A stretch of 40,022 bases of DNA from Woeseiaceae bacterium (GTDB taxonomy: Bacteria > Pseudomonadota > Gammaproteobacteria > Steroidobacterales > Woeseiaceae): assembly GCA_030066075.1 (NCBI GenBank), contig JASJCH010000002.1, positions 1 through 40,022 on the forward strand, written 5' to 3'. Position 1 is the first letter of the stretch, and each line of letters starts with the position of its first letter. Of this stretch, positions 8,473 to 17,736 are shown in pieces. The position numbers were made by a program, and so were the translations under genes. The notes under the pieces are model-generated. The model made no database searches. It was not told the DNA's origin and worked only from the letters and a program-made list of their open reading frames with translations.

Positions 8473-9249
8473 TTATCTCAAATCGGCGTTGGGGTTAGGC
8501 GGCAATTTGAAGGCTCCCGGGTAGACGACGTCGGTCAATGTCAATCCGTGCGGGGGCGCGGCGACGCCTGCCCGGGTGCGATCCTTGCTCTGCAGGACTT
8601 CGCCCGCCCATGTCTCAGGCTCGTCGCCGCTGCCGATGGCCACCAGCGTGCCCGTAATGTTGCGCACCATGTGCATCAGGAATGCGTTTGCCGTGACGTC
8701 GATCGTTACCCAGTCAGCGTCGCGAGTTACCGAGATTGTCGAGATGTTACGCATCGCCCTCTGCGCCTGGCACCCGGCGGCGCGAAACGCCGAAAAGTCG
8801 TGCTCACCGACAAGCGCCTGCGCCGCACGATGCATGCGGTCGGCGTCGAGGCCCGCATACACCCACCAGGCGCGCTGCCTAAACAGCGCCGAGCGCTGCA
8901 CGCGATTCAGTATGAGGTAACGATAGCTGCGCGCGGTCGCCGAATAGCGCGCATGAAACTCGTCGCTGACGCCGGCCACCCAGGTCAGGTTGATGTCGTC
9001 GGGGAGGTTACTGTTTGCGCCAAGCAGCCAGCTGCGCGGCTCGCGTTTACTGTCGGTATCGAAGTGCGCCACCTGGCCCGATGCGTGCACGCCGGTGTCG
9101 GTCCGGCCCGCACAGACGACTTCAACGGGATGATTCGCAACGGTTTCGAGGGCTTCCTCGACGCGGGCCTGGACACCCAGCCCGGTGCGCTGGCGCTGCC
9201 AGCCGTTGTACGCCGTTCCGTCGTACTCCAGACCGATCGCGATGCGCAC
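8473..9249 (-). CDS. truA: tRNA pseudouridine(38-40) synthase TruA
   Basis: TruA converts uridines 38, 39 and 40 in the anticodon stem-loop to pseudouridine. Length 258 is normal. The catalytic Asp51 is in the family motif CAGRTDTGVHASGQVAHFD. The N-terminal LEYDGTAYNGWQRQ and the later FHARYSATARSYRYLI, HDFSAFRAAGC and FLMHMVRNITGTL blocks are all present in order. It sits 18 bases downstream of fimV and 9 upstream of accD, the usual fimV-truA neighbourhood. Confidence 0.98.
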   Translation of the reverse strand: MRIAIGLEYDGTAYNGWQRQRTGLGVQARVEEALETVANHPVEVVCAGRTDTGVHASGQVAHFDTDSKREPRSWLLGANSNLPDDINLTWVAGVSDEFHARYSATARSYRYLILNRVQRSALFRQRAWWVYAGLDADRMHRAAQALVGEHDFSAFRAAGCQAQRAMRNISTISVTRDADWVTIDVTANAFLMHMVRNITGTLVAIGSGDEPETWAGEVLQSKDRTRAGVAAPPHGLTLTDVVYPGAFKLPPNPNADLR

Positions 9250-9267
9250 TTACGAGCGGTTCAACTC

Positions 9268-12200
9268 TTAGCTGGGCAACGAATCCAGTAATTGCTGCGC
9301 CTGCTGGCGCTGCCCGTCGTCACCCTCGTCGAGAACCTCTTCAAGGATCGAGCGGGCGCCCGCCGGGTCGCCCATATCGACGTAAGCGCGCGCAAGGTCG
9401 AGCTTGGTGCCGACCTCGGTCATCGTGCGCGCCTCCGACAGTTCATCGCTCATCTCGTCGGCGCCGAGGGATACCGTGCCGGTTGCTTCGAACTCATCCG
9501 CCGTCGGACGCGGCTGCTCCACCGTGGCATCATCACGCGGCTGCTCGACGGTATCGCCGGTGTCGCTGATCTCGAGGGCCGCCGTCAGGTCGTCGAGATC
9601 AAGTTCCACGTCGGTACTTGCGACGGCCGGCATTTCGCCGGTTTCGTCCATGTTCATGTCGCCCGTAAACGCGTCTTTCGGCAGCGCCTCGGTCTTCGCG
9701 AAATCGAAATCTCCCTCGCCAGCTTCATCATCGAGGCTTGCCAGCAGCGTCTCGGCGTCATCCGGCAGACTCTCCCCGAGCGGCTCGGTGCCCAACGTCG
9801 TCGCCAGCATCGTCGCGTCGTCTTCCGCCGCGGCGTCGCCTTCGGCATCGGTCGTCGTCTCGACCGCCAGGTCGGCGCTCAGCACCTGCGTGACACCCGT
9901 GGCATCGAGCAGTTTCTCGTCCGGACCTTCGAGAACGCCCGTGTCGCTCAGCGCCTCGTTTACGCCGGTGTCTTCCGTGCTGACAAGCTGCTCCTGCACG
10001 CCAGTGGAATCGGGATCGATCTCGAGGTTCTTGCCCGTGACCGATGCAATGTCCTCGACCGCCTCTTCGATACCCGTGTCAGCGAGCGCTGCCATCTTGC
10101 CGGTTGAGTCGAGATCATCGAGCGACGCGAGCTCCGTCTCCGCCATACTGTCGATCTCGAGGTCCAGGTCGTCGAGATTGATCTCCGCGGTCTGGTCGGC
10201 TGACTGCCCGGCCACCTCGATGGCGTCGCCGACCGTGTCATCCAGCGACGGCAGCTCGGCTGTCCCCGAGAGCACGTCGAACTGCTCTTCGATCGTGGGT
10301 GTGCTCGTGGTTTCATCCAGGCTAGCGGCGTCGATCGTATCTTCGTCCAGCGGCGCCTCGGCCGTTGGCATCTCCTTGGTGATATCGAAGTCGACGGCCT
10401 CGACGGTCGGGCTCTCGGCGGTCTCATCCATATCCTCGAGCGACGTAACTTCGGTCTCCCCGGTCGTATCGAGTACGAAGTCGACGCCGTCGTCGCCTGC
10501 GTCGAGTGCCGCGGTGTCTTCGTCATCAGTCACCCCGATGTCGAGCACTTCGCCGGCCTCGTCACCGCCGGCGCCGAAGTCCATGTCAAGCGCACCGGTC
10601 TCGTCGCCGCCGTCCTCGAACGCGAGGTCGACCGCCTTGGTCGCGCCGGCAGCACTGGCGCCAGCGAACAGCTCGTCTTCGGCAGCGATCTGCTGGCCCA
10701 TGATGACAATCTTGTCCCAGTCGGCGCTTTCGCCGTCGCCGACAACGCCCTTCAGGCGCCCGGCGGCGTCGATGAACGCGTCGCGATTGCCCCAGACGAA
10801 GTAAATTTCGCACAGCTTGGTCAACAGGTCGGAACGCTCGGGCTCAACCTGCAATGCGCCGTTCACCAGGTCGGCCGCCTGGTCGTACAGACCATAGGCC
10901 ATGTGGAAGTCAGCCTCAGCGATCGGGTCCGACTGGTCAAGGTTGATCGCTGTTTCGGAACTGAATGTGTCCTCGAGCGAAGTGAGCTGACCGGCATCGC
11001 CAGTCGACTCCGTCATATCGGCTGACGGAATCGAAATCTCTTCCGTGGCATCCACGGAGACGGCAGGCACCTCGGCATCGATCGTCTCGTCCAGCCCGCC
11101 AACCGCCGGCTCCTGCTCGACCACGACGAACGATTCCTCGCCCGTCGGCGCGGCCAGCGTCTCTGTCGCCTCCATCGCGCCGGCGGCGATCTCGTCCTTG
11201 TCGATGGGCTGCCAGTCCTCGACATCATCGTCGCCGCGGCCGCGGCGCATGAACCAGACCAGTGCACCGACAACCAGGATTACGGCGGCAGCGATGATTC
11301 CGTAGATGCCGGTCACGAAGCCGAGAATCTGGTCAACGATGCCCGGCTCCTCGGTGGCAGTGTCTTGCGTGCGAATAACGTCAGCCGGCGCCTCCGCGTC
11401 TTCCGCTATCTCGTTGTCAGCCGCGTCCTCCATCTCGTCGGCCATCGCTTCCGCATCGACTTCTTCCAGCGCATCCGGATCGAGTTCCTCGACGAACGGG
11501 TCTTCAATCGCCGGCTCGTAGACTTCGCCCCGGATACGCGCCAGTTCTTCTTGCAGTTGCGCAATCTCGTTGTCGCGAATTTCGATCAGCGACTGTTGCT
11601 GCGGCACGTCCGCACTCTCGAGTTCAGCGATGCGGTCGAGAATTTCCTGTTCGCGGATCGAGTCATCGTCCGCCACGGTTTCCGGTTCGGCTTCCAGGAC
11701 GGGTTCGGGCTCGGCCTCAGGCACGAATGTATCGGCAGCCTCGCCGATGTCCTCGTCGGGCGGCACCAGCGTCAGGCTGGGCCGTGTCGAGGTTTCCGGC
11801 ACCTCCGGAACCGTGCCGCCGCCCCACGCTGCGTGCTGGCGCTGCGCCTCGGCCAGCGCATCGGCCCGGTTGATCTGGAATATTTCGTCGGCGCTCGGGA
11901 TGCGCAGGGCCGCTCCGGCGCGGAGAATATTAATGTTGCCGCCGAATGCCTCTGGATTGGCCTCGAAGATAGCCAGCATCGTCTGGTTCATCGTCAGGCG
12001 GGAATCCGGCCGCACGCGGGATGCGACGCCCCAGAGCGTGTCGCCACGTTCGACGACCATGTCGGCGCCGTCGGCACTGCTGAACGGCCTGTCGTCGACG
12101 ACGGGTTCCGGTGCAGCCTGCGGTTCCGGCTGCGGCATTGGCGCCGGCTGCGTCTCGGCCGGTCGCGGCGCTGGGGCAGGACGTGGCGTCGGTTGCGGCT

Positions 12201-12699
12201 GCGCAGCAGGCGGCGGCGTACGATCGATGCGACCGCTATCCGACGGCGCCGTGCGCGTCGGCGCCTGCACGGCCGGCGCGGTGTCGGCTGCCGGTGGCGT
12301 AAAGGTCGGCGGATCCAGAAAAACGGTGTACTCGCGAAGCAGTCGACCGCGCGACCAGGATGCTTCAACAAGAAACGTCAGGAACGGTTCCGCCATCGGT
12401 GACATCGAGGTCAGCTGGACATAGTTGCCGTCGGCTCGGCCGCTGCGCACGATCGAGAACTGCATGTCGTTGAGGAAGAACGGGCGATCGATGCCGTAGC
12501 GTGCGAAGGTATCCGACGACGCCAGTGCAATCGTCAGGTTATCGAGCTCTTCGGGCGTCGCGGACAGCAGCTCGATTCGGGCACTCAGCGGCTCGTTGAG
12601 AGCCGAATTCATCGTGATGTCTCCCAGGCCAAGGGCCCAGACCTCGCTTGACAGCATCAGGACGAACGCCAGCGAGATTCGAGAGAGTCGTCTCGACAT
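9268..12699 (-). CDS. fimV: FimV, polar LysM/TPR scaffold protein
   Basis: FimV in Pseudomonas and Legionella is a polar inner-membrane scaffold needed for type IV pilus function, twitching and cAMP control. This 1143-residue protein has a signal peptide (cleavage near WALG, residue 21-24), the FimV N-terminal domain (LGDITMNSALNEPLSARIEL), a Pro-rich linker (about 132-200), a periplasmic LysM domain (about 212-270, VVERGDTLWGVASRV), a coiled coil (about 345-392), one membrane helix (about 458-484, before MRRGRG), a very acidic cytoplasmic region rich in D/S-T-G motifs, and the C-terminal FimV TPR motif ending QQAQQLLDSLPS. ATG 12699 is chosen because a GGAG lies 8-9 bases upstream and the signal peptide starts there; an in-frame ATG at 12780 would add 27 basic residues. 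Gene order asd-fimV-truA is conserved. Confidence 0.94.
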   Translation of the reverse strand: MSRRLSRISLAFVLMLSSEVWALGLGDITMNSALNEPLSARIELLSATPEELDNLTIALASSDTFARYGIDRPFFLNDMQFSIVRSGRADGNYVQLTSMSPMAEPFLTFLVEASWSRGRLLREYTVFLDPPTFTPPAADTAPAVQAPTRTAPSDSGRIDRTPPPAAQPQPTPRPAPAPRPAETQPAPMPQPEPQAAPEPVVDDRPFSSADGADMVVERGDTLWGVASRVRPDSRLTMNQTMLAIFEANPEAFGGNINILRAGAALRIPSADEIFQINRADALAEAQRQHAAWGGGTVPEVPETSTRPSLTLVPPDEDIGEAADTFVPEAEPEPVLEAEPETVADDDSIREQEILDRIAELESADVPQQQSLIEIRDNEIAQLQEELARIRGEVYEPAIEDPFVEELDPDALEEVDAEAMADEMEDAADNEIAEDAEAPADVIRTQDTATEEPGIVDQILGFVTGIYGIIAAAVILVVGALVWFMRRGRGDDDVEDWQPIDKDEIAAGAMEATETLAAPTGEESFVVVEQEPAVGGLDETIDAEVPAVSVDATEEISIPSADMTESTGDAGQLTSLEDTFSSETAINLDQSDPIAEADFHMAYGLYDQAADLVNGALQVEPERSDLLTKLCEIYFVWGNRDAFIDAAGRLKGVVGDGESADWDKIVIMGQQIAAEDELFAGASAAGATKAVDLAFEDGGDETGALDMDFGAGGDEAGEVLDIGVTDDEDTAALDAGDDGVDFVLDTTGETEVTSLEDMDETAESPTVEAVDFDITKEMPTAEAPLDEDTIDAASLDETTSTPTIEEQFDVLSGTAELPSLDDTVGDAIEVAGQSADQTAEINLDDLDLEIDSMAETELASLDDLDSTGKMAALADTGIEEAVEDIASVTGKNLEIDPDSTGVQEQLVSTEDTGVNEALSDTGVLEGPDEKLLDATGVTQVLSADLAVETTTDAEGDAAAEDDATMLATTLGTEPLGESLPDDAETLLASLDDEAGEGDFDFAKTEALPKDAFTGDMNMDETGEMPAVASTDVELDLDDLTAALEISDTGDTVEQPRDDATVEQPRPTADEFEATGTVSLGADEMSDELSEARTMTEVGTKLDLARAYVDMGDPAGARSILEEVLDEGDDGQRQQAQQLLDSLPS

Positions 12700-12798
12700 A
12701 GTATTTTTCTCCAGCTCCCCAAGCCACCGACGAAACGACCCCCACGAGGGCGTAACGCGGCGCGCAGACCGCTTTAACATATGATGGTGGACTATAGC

Positions 12799-13821
12799 TT
12801 ATAAATGGTTTTTCGCCAATATTTCAGCAATTTGGACGCTATTTAGAGCCGCGCCCTTACGTATGTTGTCGGACACGACCCACAGGTTTAGTCCACGTGG
12901 GTGAGAAATGTCCTCACGTACACGACCTACGTATACCGGGTCGGAACCCGAGCTGTCAGTGACGGCCGTCGGATATTGGCCGGTTTCCTGACCGTCGACC
13001 AGGGTGACCCCGGGGGCATTTTCGAGCAATTCGCGAGCCTGATCGGCTGAGATCTTGTCTCTGGTCTCGATATGCACGGCTTCGGAATGCCCGTAGAACA
13101 CGGGAATGCGAACTGCCGTGGGATTCACCATTAGGCTGTCATCGCCGAAAATCTTGCGGGTCTCCCACACCATCTTCATCTCTTCTTTGGTATAGGCATT
13201 GTCCTGGAAACTGTCGATGTGGGGCACAGCATTAAAGGCTATTTGCTTCGCAGCGCCCTCGATCTCGAGCGGGCGACCGTTCATAAGCAATGCCGTCTGG
13301 CGAACGAGTTCATCCATGGCATCGCGGCCTGCGCCCGAAACCGCCTGGTAGGTCGCAACGTTGATACGCTCGATACCCGCGGCGTCATAAATCGGTTTTA
13401 GCGCGACAACCATCTGGATCGTCGAACAGTTCGGGTTCGCAATGATGCCTCGAGTCGTGTAATTCGCGATGGCGTCCGGGTTGACCTCCGGCACCACGAG
13501 CGGAATGTCGTCGTCGTAGCGGAAATGCGACGTGTTGTCGATGACCACGCAGCCAGCCGCGGCAGCTTCCGGGGCGAACTCCGCCGAGATCGAACCCCCG
13601 GCCGAGAACAGGCCGATCTGCACGGTCGAGAAGTCGAACTCCGCCAGGTCGCTGACGACCAGTTCGCGATTGCCGAAGTTGACCCTCTTGCCAACTGACC
13701 GTTCGCTTGCGAGTGCGTGGATCTTGCCTATCGGGAACTTGCGCTCGGCGAGAATCTCCAGCATTGCTTCGCCGACTACGCCGGTAGCACCGACGACCGC
13801 TACATCGTATTCACTGGTCAT
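12799..13821 (-). CDS. asd: Aspartate-semialdehyde dehydrogenase
   Basis: Asd reduces aspartyl phosphate to aspartate semialdehyde with NADPH, feeding lysine/diaminopimelate, threonine and methionine synthesis. The 340-residue protein has the NADP-binding [10 protein letters not shown] (11-20), the catalytic Cys132 in [12 protein letters not shown], and [15 protein letters not shown]. It is the shorter Asd2-type form found in Pseudomonas rather than the long E. coli form. The start overlaps the aroC stop by 4 bases. A 99-base gap separates its stop from fimV; I see no strong hairpin there. Confidence 0.97.
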   Translation of the reverse strand: MTSEYDVAVVGATGVVGEAMLEILAERKFPIGKIHALASERSVGKRVNFGNRELVVSDLAEFDFSTVQIGLFSAGGSISAEFAPEAAAAGCVVIDNTSHFRYDDDIPLVVPEVNPDAIANYTTRGIIANPNCSTIQMVVALKPIYDAAGIERINVATYQAVSGAGRDAMDELVRQTALLMNGRPLEIEGAAKQIAFNAVPHIDSFQDNAYTKEEMKMVWETRKIFGDDSLMVNPTAVRIPVFYGHSEAVHIETRDKISADQARELLENAPGVTLVDGQETGQYPTAVTDSSGSDPVYVGRVREDISHPRGLNLWVVSDNIRKGAALNSVQIAEILAKNHL

Positions 13822-14903
13822 ACTGCAGGGGTTTCCGAACTGACGTCTGCGTTTTGCGCGCGGTGGCGCAGGTAGTGATCCATAAGAACGAGCGCGACCA
13901 TCGCTTCGGCAATCGGGGTGGCGCGTAAGCCGACGCAGGGGTCGTGACGGCCCTTGGTCACGATCTCGGTTTCCTGGCCCTGCTTGTCGATCGTTTTGCC
14001 GGGCCTGGTGATACTCGACGTTGGCTTGAGGGCGATGCTGGTCAGCAGGTCCTGGCCGGAGGAGATACCACCCAGCGTGCCGCCGGCGTCGTTTTTCGCA
14101 AAACCGTCGGGCCCGATCTCATCGCGATGTTCGCTGCCATGCTGTGTGACGGCCCGAAAACCCGCGCCGAACTCCACACCCTTCACCGCCGGTATGCTCA
14201 TCAGGCCGTGCGCCAGCGCAGCCTCGAGCTTGTCGAAGACCGGTTCCCCGAGCCCGGGCGGCAGGTTGGTGGCCAGCACGCTGATCTTCGCGCCGATCGA
14301 ATCCTGCGCCCTGCGCAATTCGATCATGTAGGCCTCGAGTTTTTCGACCTGCGCGGGATCCGCACAGAAGAAAGGGTTGTCATCGACAATAGACAGGTCC
14401 TTGCACTCGAGTTCGATCGACCCGATTTGCGAGAGGTAGCCACGAATCTCGATGCCGGCGCGTTCGCGAAGGTATTTGCGGGCGATAGCTCCGGCCGCCA
14501 CGCGCATGGCGGTCTCACGGGCTGATGAACGACCGCCACCGCGATAGTCGCGGATGCCGTACTTTTGCTGGTAGGTGTAGTCGGCGTGACCAGGACGGAA
14601 CTTGTCCTTGATCGCATCGTAGTCACGGTTGCGCTGATCGACGTTGCGGATCAGCAGACCGATCGGTGTACCCGTCGTCACGCCTTCGAACACGCCCGAC
14701 AGGATCTCGACCTGGTCCGGCTCCTTGCGCTGCGTCACGTACCGCGACTTGCCGGGGCGGCGTCGTTCGAGATCGGACTGGATGTCCTCGGCCGTCAGCG
14801 GCATGCCGGGTGGACAGCCATCGACGATGCAGCCGAGCGCCACGCCATGACTTTCGCCATACGTCGTAACGACGAAGTTCTTTCCTATGCTGTTGCCCGA
14901 CAC
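13818..14903 (-). CDS. aroC: Chorismate synthase AroC
   Basis: AroC eliminates phosphate from EPSP to give chorismate, the branch point for aromatic amino acids, using reduced FMN. The 361-residue protein starts [20 protein letters not shown] and contains the family signatures [17 protein letters not shown] (binding FMN and substrate), and [13 protein letters not shown]. It starts 1 base after prmB ends and overlaps asd by 4 bases; prmB-aroC-asd is a common gammaproteobacterial order. Confidence 0.98.
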   Translation of the reverse strand: MSGNSIGKNFVVTTYGESHGVALGCIVDGCPPGMPLTAEDIQSDLERRRPGKSRYVTQRKEPDQVEILSGVFEGVTTGTPIGLLIRNVDQRNRDYDAIKDKFRPGHADYTYQQKYGIRDYRGGGRSSARETAMRVAAGAIARKYLRERAGIEIRGYLSQIGSIELECKDLSIVDDNPFFCADPAQVEKLEAYMIELRRAQDSIGAKISVLATNLPPGLGEPVFDKLEAALAHGLMSIPAVKGVEFGAGFRAVTQHGSEHRDEIGPDGFAKNDAGGTLGGISSGQDLLTSIALKPTSSITRPGKTIDKQGQETEIVTKGRHDPCVGLRATPIAEAMVALVLMDHYLRHRAQNADVSSETPAV

Positions 14904-14904
14904 G

Positions 14905-15798
14905 CTAAAGACCCTGTAAATCGTTTTTCGTCAGCAGGAACACACCCGACCCGCCGTGCTCGAACTCAAGCCAGGTGAAAGCAAGGCCCGGATAAGCTGC
15001 TTCCAGCGCTGGCTGACTGTTGCCGACTTCGCAGACCAGAATGCCACCGTCGCTGAGAAAACGCGATGCATCATGCAGGATGGCGTGAACCGAATCCAGA
15101 CCATCGTCGCCTGCGGCGAGTCCGAGTTCAGGCTCGTGACGATACTCCTCCGGCAGGGCGTCCATGTCCTCTTTGTCAACGTACGGCGGGTTACTGACGA
15201 TTAGCTGGTACTCGCGACCCTCGAGGCCTCTGAAAAAATCGGATTGCACGAGGCGCACCCGGTCCTGCATGGCGTGACGCTCGACGTTGATTCGCGCGAC
15301 CTCGAGCGCGTCCCCGGAAATATCGACCGCATCAACCCGGGCGTCAGGAAACGCGGCCGCGATCGCGATCGCAATGCAGCCGCTGCCAGTCCCGAGGTCG
15401 ACCGCGTGCCGCAACGAACCGGGCGCGAGCCAGGGCTCGAAGCGCGCGGCAATCAGTTCGGCGAATGGTGACCGCGGCACCAAAACGCGGTCGTCGACAT
15501 AGAACTCCAGTCCGGCAAACCACGCCTGCTTGACGAGATAGGCCACCGGGACACGCCCGTCAATACGTTGCGCGGCAAGCGCCTCGATGGCCTCGGCCTC
15601 GGCTGTTGTGACTGGGCGCGCGTAGGCATTCGGCGCATCGTCATGCCCAAGGCCGAGGCTCGCAAACACGAGCCACGCGGCCTCATCGACCGCGTTGTCG
15701 GTGCCGTGCCCGTAACTGAGGCCCGCGGCGTCGAAGCGCTTCGCGAGTTCGCGAATGACGCCCTCGACCGTCGTGTTGTCGCCCGAATGAACTGCCAT
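14905..15798 (-). CDS. prmB: Ribosomal protein L3 glutamine N5-methyltransferase PrmB
   Basis: PrmB methylates a glutamine of ribosomal protein L3 during 50S assembly, using S-adenosylmethionine. The 297-residue chain has a helical N-terminal domain with the PrmB-type [16 protein letters not shown], then the Rossmann methyltransferase with [12 protein letters not shown] (SAM site) and the glutamine-binding NPPYVDKED. The YGHGTDN motif and position next to aroC favour PrmB over PrmC/HemK. It is divergent from the SCO1 gene, with a 54-base gap. Confidence 0.94.
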   Translation of the reverse strand: MAVHSGDNTTVEGVIRELAKRFDAAGLSYGHGTDNAVDEAAWLVFASLGLGHDDAPNAYARPVTTAEAEAIEALAAQRIDGRVPVAYLVKQAWFAGLEFYVDDRVLVPRSPFAELIAARFEPWLAPGSLRHAVDLGTGSGCIAIAIAAAFPDARVDAVDISGDALEVARINVERHAMQDRVRLVQSDFFRGLEGREYQLIVSNPPYVDKEDMDALPEEYRHEPELGLAAGDDGLDSVHAILHDASRFLSDGGILVCEVGNSQPALEAAYPGLAFTWLEFEHGGSGVFLLTKNDLQGL

Positions 15799-15815
15799 AG
15801 GCCGTGAGTGTCGTT

Positions 15816-15821
15816 TAGAAT
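15816..15821 (+). promoter_or_regulatory. Candidate -10 element for the SCO1 operon
   Basis: TAGAAT lies 31 bases before the SCO1 start codon, in the gap between prmB and SCO1. It matches the -10 consensus at 5 of 6 bases. No convincing -35 is seen upstream, where the prmB start lies, so an activator may be needed. No copper-regulator operator is evident by eye. Confidence 0.35.
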
Positions 15822-15852
15822 ACGCGCCTCGCGCAAACCCCCTCAGGAAATC

Positions 15853-16467
15853 ATGGGCTCCAGGAAACTTCTCGTCGCCGCTGTCGCGGTCGTGGCAATC
15901 GCGGCCGGCACGTGGCTGTCATTCAACACGTCCGCTCCACCGGCCGAGCCGCGCGTGGCAACGCTGCTGCCCGCCAAAGTCGAACTGCCCGAGTTTGCGC
16001 TGCTCGACCATACCGGGTCCCCGGTCGATCGCAGCGTCTTCGACGGCCAGTGGGATCTCGTCTTCTTCGGCTTTACGCACTGTCCCGACATTTGCCCGCT
16101 CACGCTGCAGGTTCTTGCCAGCGCGCGTTCACAGATGGCGGACGAAGGTTTCGAAGTGCTGCCGCGGATCGTGCTCGTGAGCGTCGATCCCGAGCGCGAC
16201 GCGCCGGAAAAACTCGCCCGGTACGTGGGCTACTTCGGCGATGGGACTTTCGGCATCACGGGCGAGCTGGACGAACTTCGCAAGCTGACCGGCGCGTTGG
16301 GTATCTGGTTCGAGAAGTCGGCCCTGGATGGCGACGATTACGCCGTCGACCATTCGGCGGCCGTGCTGCTCATCGATCCGGAGGGAAGCTACCGCGCCGT
16401 CTTCAGCACACCGCACGAAGCCGAAAACTTCGCGCATGACGTACCAATTATCATGGGGCTCCGATAA
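15853..16467 (+). CDS. SCO1/SenC family copper protein
   Basis: SCO proteins are membrane-anchored thioredoxin-fold proteins that deliver copper to, or reduce, the CuA site of cytochrome c oxidase. The 204-residue protein has an N-terminal membrane anchor (about 5-24), and the copper-binding CPDIC motif (Cys77, Cys81) inside [12 protein letters not shown], plus the distal His in VDHSAA near residue 165. Start ATG 15853 is chosen because AGGAAA sits just upstream and the anchor then begins at once; an in-frame extension to 15808 lacks support. Its stop overlaps the start of the PCuAC gene by one base, and pairing of the two points to cytochrome oxidase copper loading. Confidence 0.93.
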   Translation: MGSRKLLVAAVAVVAIAAGTWLSFNTSAPPAEPRVATLLPAKVELPEFALLDHTGSPVDRSVFDGQWDLVFFGFTHCPDICPLTLQVLASARSQMADEGFEVLPRIVLVSVDPERDAPEKLARYVGYFGDGTFGITGELDELRKLTGALGIWFEKSALDGDDYAVDHSAAVLLIDPEGSYRAVFSTPHEAENFAHDVPIIMGLR

Positions 16468-16874
16468 TGCGTTTACCCGTCGTCGTCATTCTCACCCTGT
16501 TGGCAGCATGCGGCAGCGATGCGCCGCCGGTGGTCGCTACGGATGTCGTCGTCAAACGGCCAATGCCCGGCATGCAGATGTCCGCCGGATACCTGACGCT
16601 GCGGAACAACTCTGATACGGACATCGCGATCGACCGGGTCACGAGCCCGCAGTTCGGCAAGGTCGAAATGCACGAGACGGTCATCGAGGACGGAGTATCC
16701 AGGATGCGCGCGCTCGGTGAAGTATCGGTGCCCGCCGGTTCGGCGGTCGAGTTCAAGCCCGGCGGCAAACACCTCATGCTGATGCGTCCCGGCGACGACC
16801 TGGACTCGGTCACGCTGGAGTTTCACTCGGGCGAATCGATGATTCTCTCGGTTAGCGTGACGGCCGGAGATTAA
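16467..16874 (+). CDS. PCu(A)C copper chaperone, lipoprotein form
   Basis: PCu(A)C proteins bind Cu(I) in the periplasm and pass it to the CuA centre of cytochrome c oxidase, often with SCO. The 135-residue protein has a short signal peptide ending in lipobox LLAAC (Cys15), so it is probably a lipoprotein. The copper motif H(M)X10MX21HXM is met exactly: Met68/His69, Met80, His102, Met104. It is translationally coupled to the SCO1 gene (TAATG overlap), and psd follows after 7 bases. All ligands are present, so function is likely. Confidence 0.93.
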   Translation: MRLPVVVILTLLAACGSDAPPVVATDVVVKRPMPGMQMSAGYLTLRNNSDTDIAIDRVTSPQFGKVEMHETVIEDGVSRMRALGEVSVPAGSAVEFKPGGKHLMLMRPGDDLDSVTLEFHSGESMILSVSVTAGD

Positions 16875-16881
16875 GTCAGCC

Positions 16882-17736
16882 ATGTCTCGCCTTTTCGTAT
16901 GGCTGCAATACCTGTTGCCGCGCTTCTGGATGACCGCGCTGGTATACCGGCTCGCGCGGATTCGCAATCGCCGTTTCAAAGACCTGTTTATTCGCCGTTT
17001 CATCGGTTTGTACAAGGTCGATATCGATGAGGTGAAACGCGAGGTGCCTGGCGATTTTGCGACGTTCAACGACTTTTTTGTCCGCGAACTCGAGGACGGC
17101 GCGCGCCCGATCGACGACGGTGCTGCGTCGGTCGTTTCCCCGGTCGATGGCACAGTCAGCAGCGCCGGAGGAATCCAAGGCAATCGAATTTTCCAGGCCA
17201 AGGGACACGACTACACGCTCGAGGACCTGCTGGCCACGGACCTCCAGGAGGCCCGCCGTTTTGTCGACGGCGCTTATGCCACCATCTACCTGGCGCCCTA
17301 CAACTATCATCGCGTGCACGCTCCGCTTGACGGCCGTGTAACCGCGGCGCGCTACCTGCCGGGCGACCTCTTCAGCGTCAATACGGCGACCGCTGCGCAT
17401 TTACCCGGACTGTTCCGTCGCAATGAGCGACTGGCGTTGCACTTCGACTCGGACCGCGGCCCCTGGGTGCTGGTGTTCGTCGGCGCATTGAACGTTGGCA
17501 GCATCTCGACACCCTGGAGCGGCGAGGTTCGCCCGCGTCGCACGGGCGTTGTCGAGTCGATCGACCTTGCGAACGGACCGCAGCAGGTCGCCAGGGGGGA
17601 TCTGCTCGGCTGGTTCAACATGGGCAGCACGGTCATCCTGCTGACGCCACCGGGCGCCTGCGACTGGAACCCGTCCCTGCAGGCGGGCGCGACCGTGCGC
17701 ATGGGCGAGATGATCGGCGAATTACAGCACGCATGA
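16882..17736 (+). CDS. psd: Phosphatidylserine decarboxylase
   Basis: Psd converts phosphatidylserine to phosphatidylethanolamine at the inner membrane, using a pyruvoyl group made by self-cleavage. The 284-residue proenzyme has Asp89 in SPVDGT, His143 in YNYHRVHAP and the cleavage site GST (248-250), where Ser249 becomes the pyruvoyl. The residue before Gly is Met (MGST) where LGST is usual. An amphipathic, hydrophobic N-terminus (LFVWLQYLLPRFW) fits membrane association. Its end overlaps epmA by 4 bases; the psd-epmA pairing is frequent in proteobacteria. Confidence 0.96.
   Translation: MSRLFVWLQYLLPRFWMTALVYRLARIRNRRFKDLFIRRFIGLYKVDIDEVKREVPGDFATFNDFFVRELEDGARPIDDGAASVVSPVDGTVSSAGGIQGNRIFQAKGHDYTLEDLLATDLQEARRFVDGAYATIYLAPYNYHRVHAPLDGRVTAARYLPGDLFSVNTATAAHLPGLFRRNERLALHFDSDRGPWVLVFVGALNVGSISTPWSGEVRPRRTGVVESIDLANGPQQVARGDLLGWFNMGSTVILLTPPGACDWNPSLQAGATVRMGEMIGELQHA

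Noticed and set aside
9404..10804. 466-codon, Ser-rich open frame on the plus strand
   Set aside because: It is antisense to the acidic, repetitive part of fimV; Ser/Val richness is exactly what mirrored Asp/Glu/Thr codons give.
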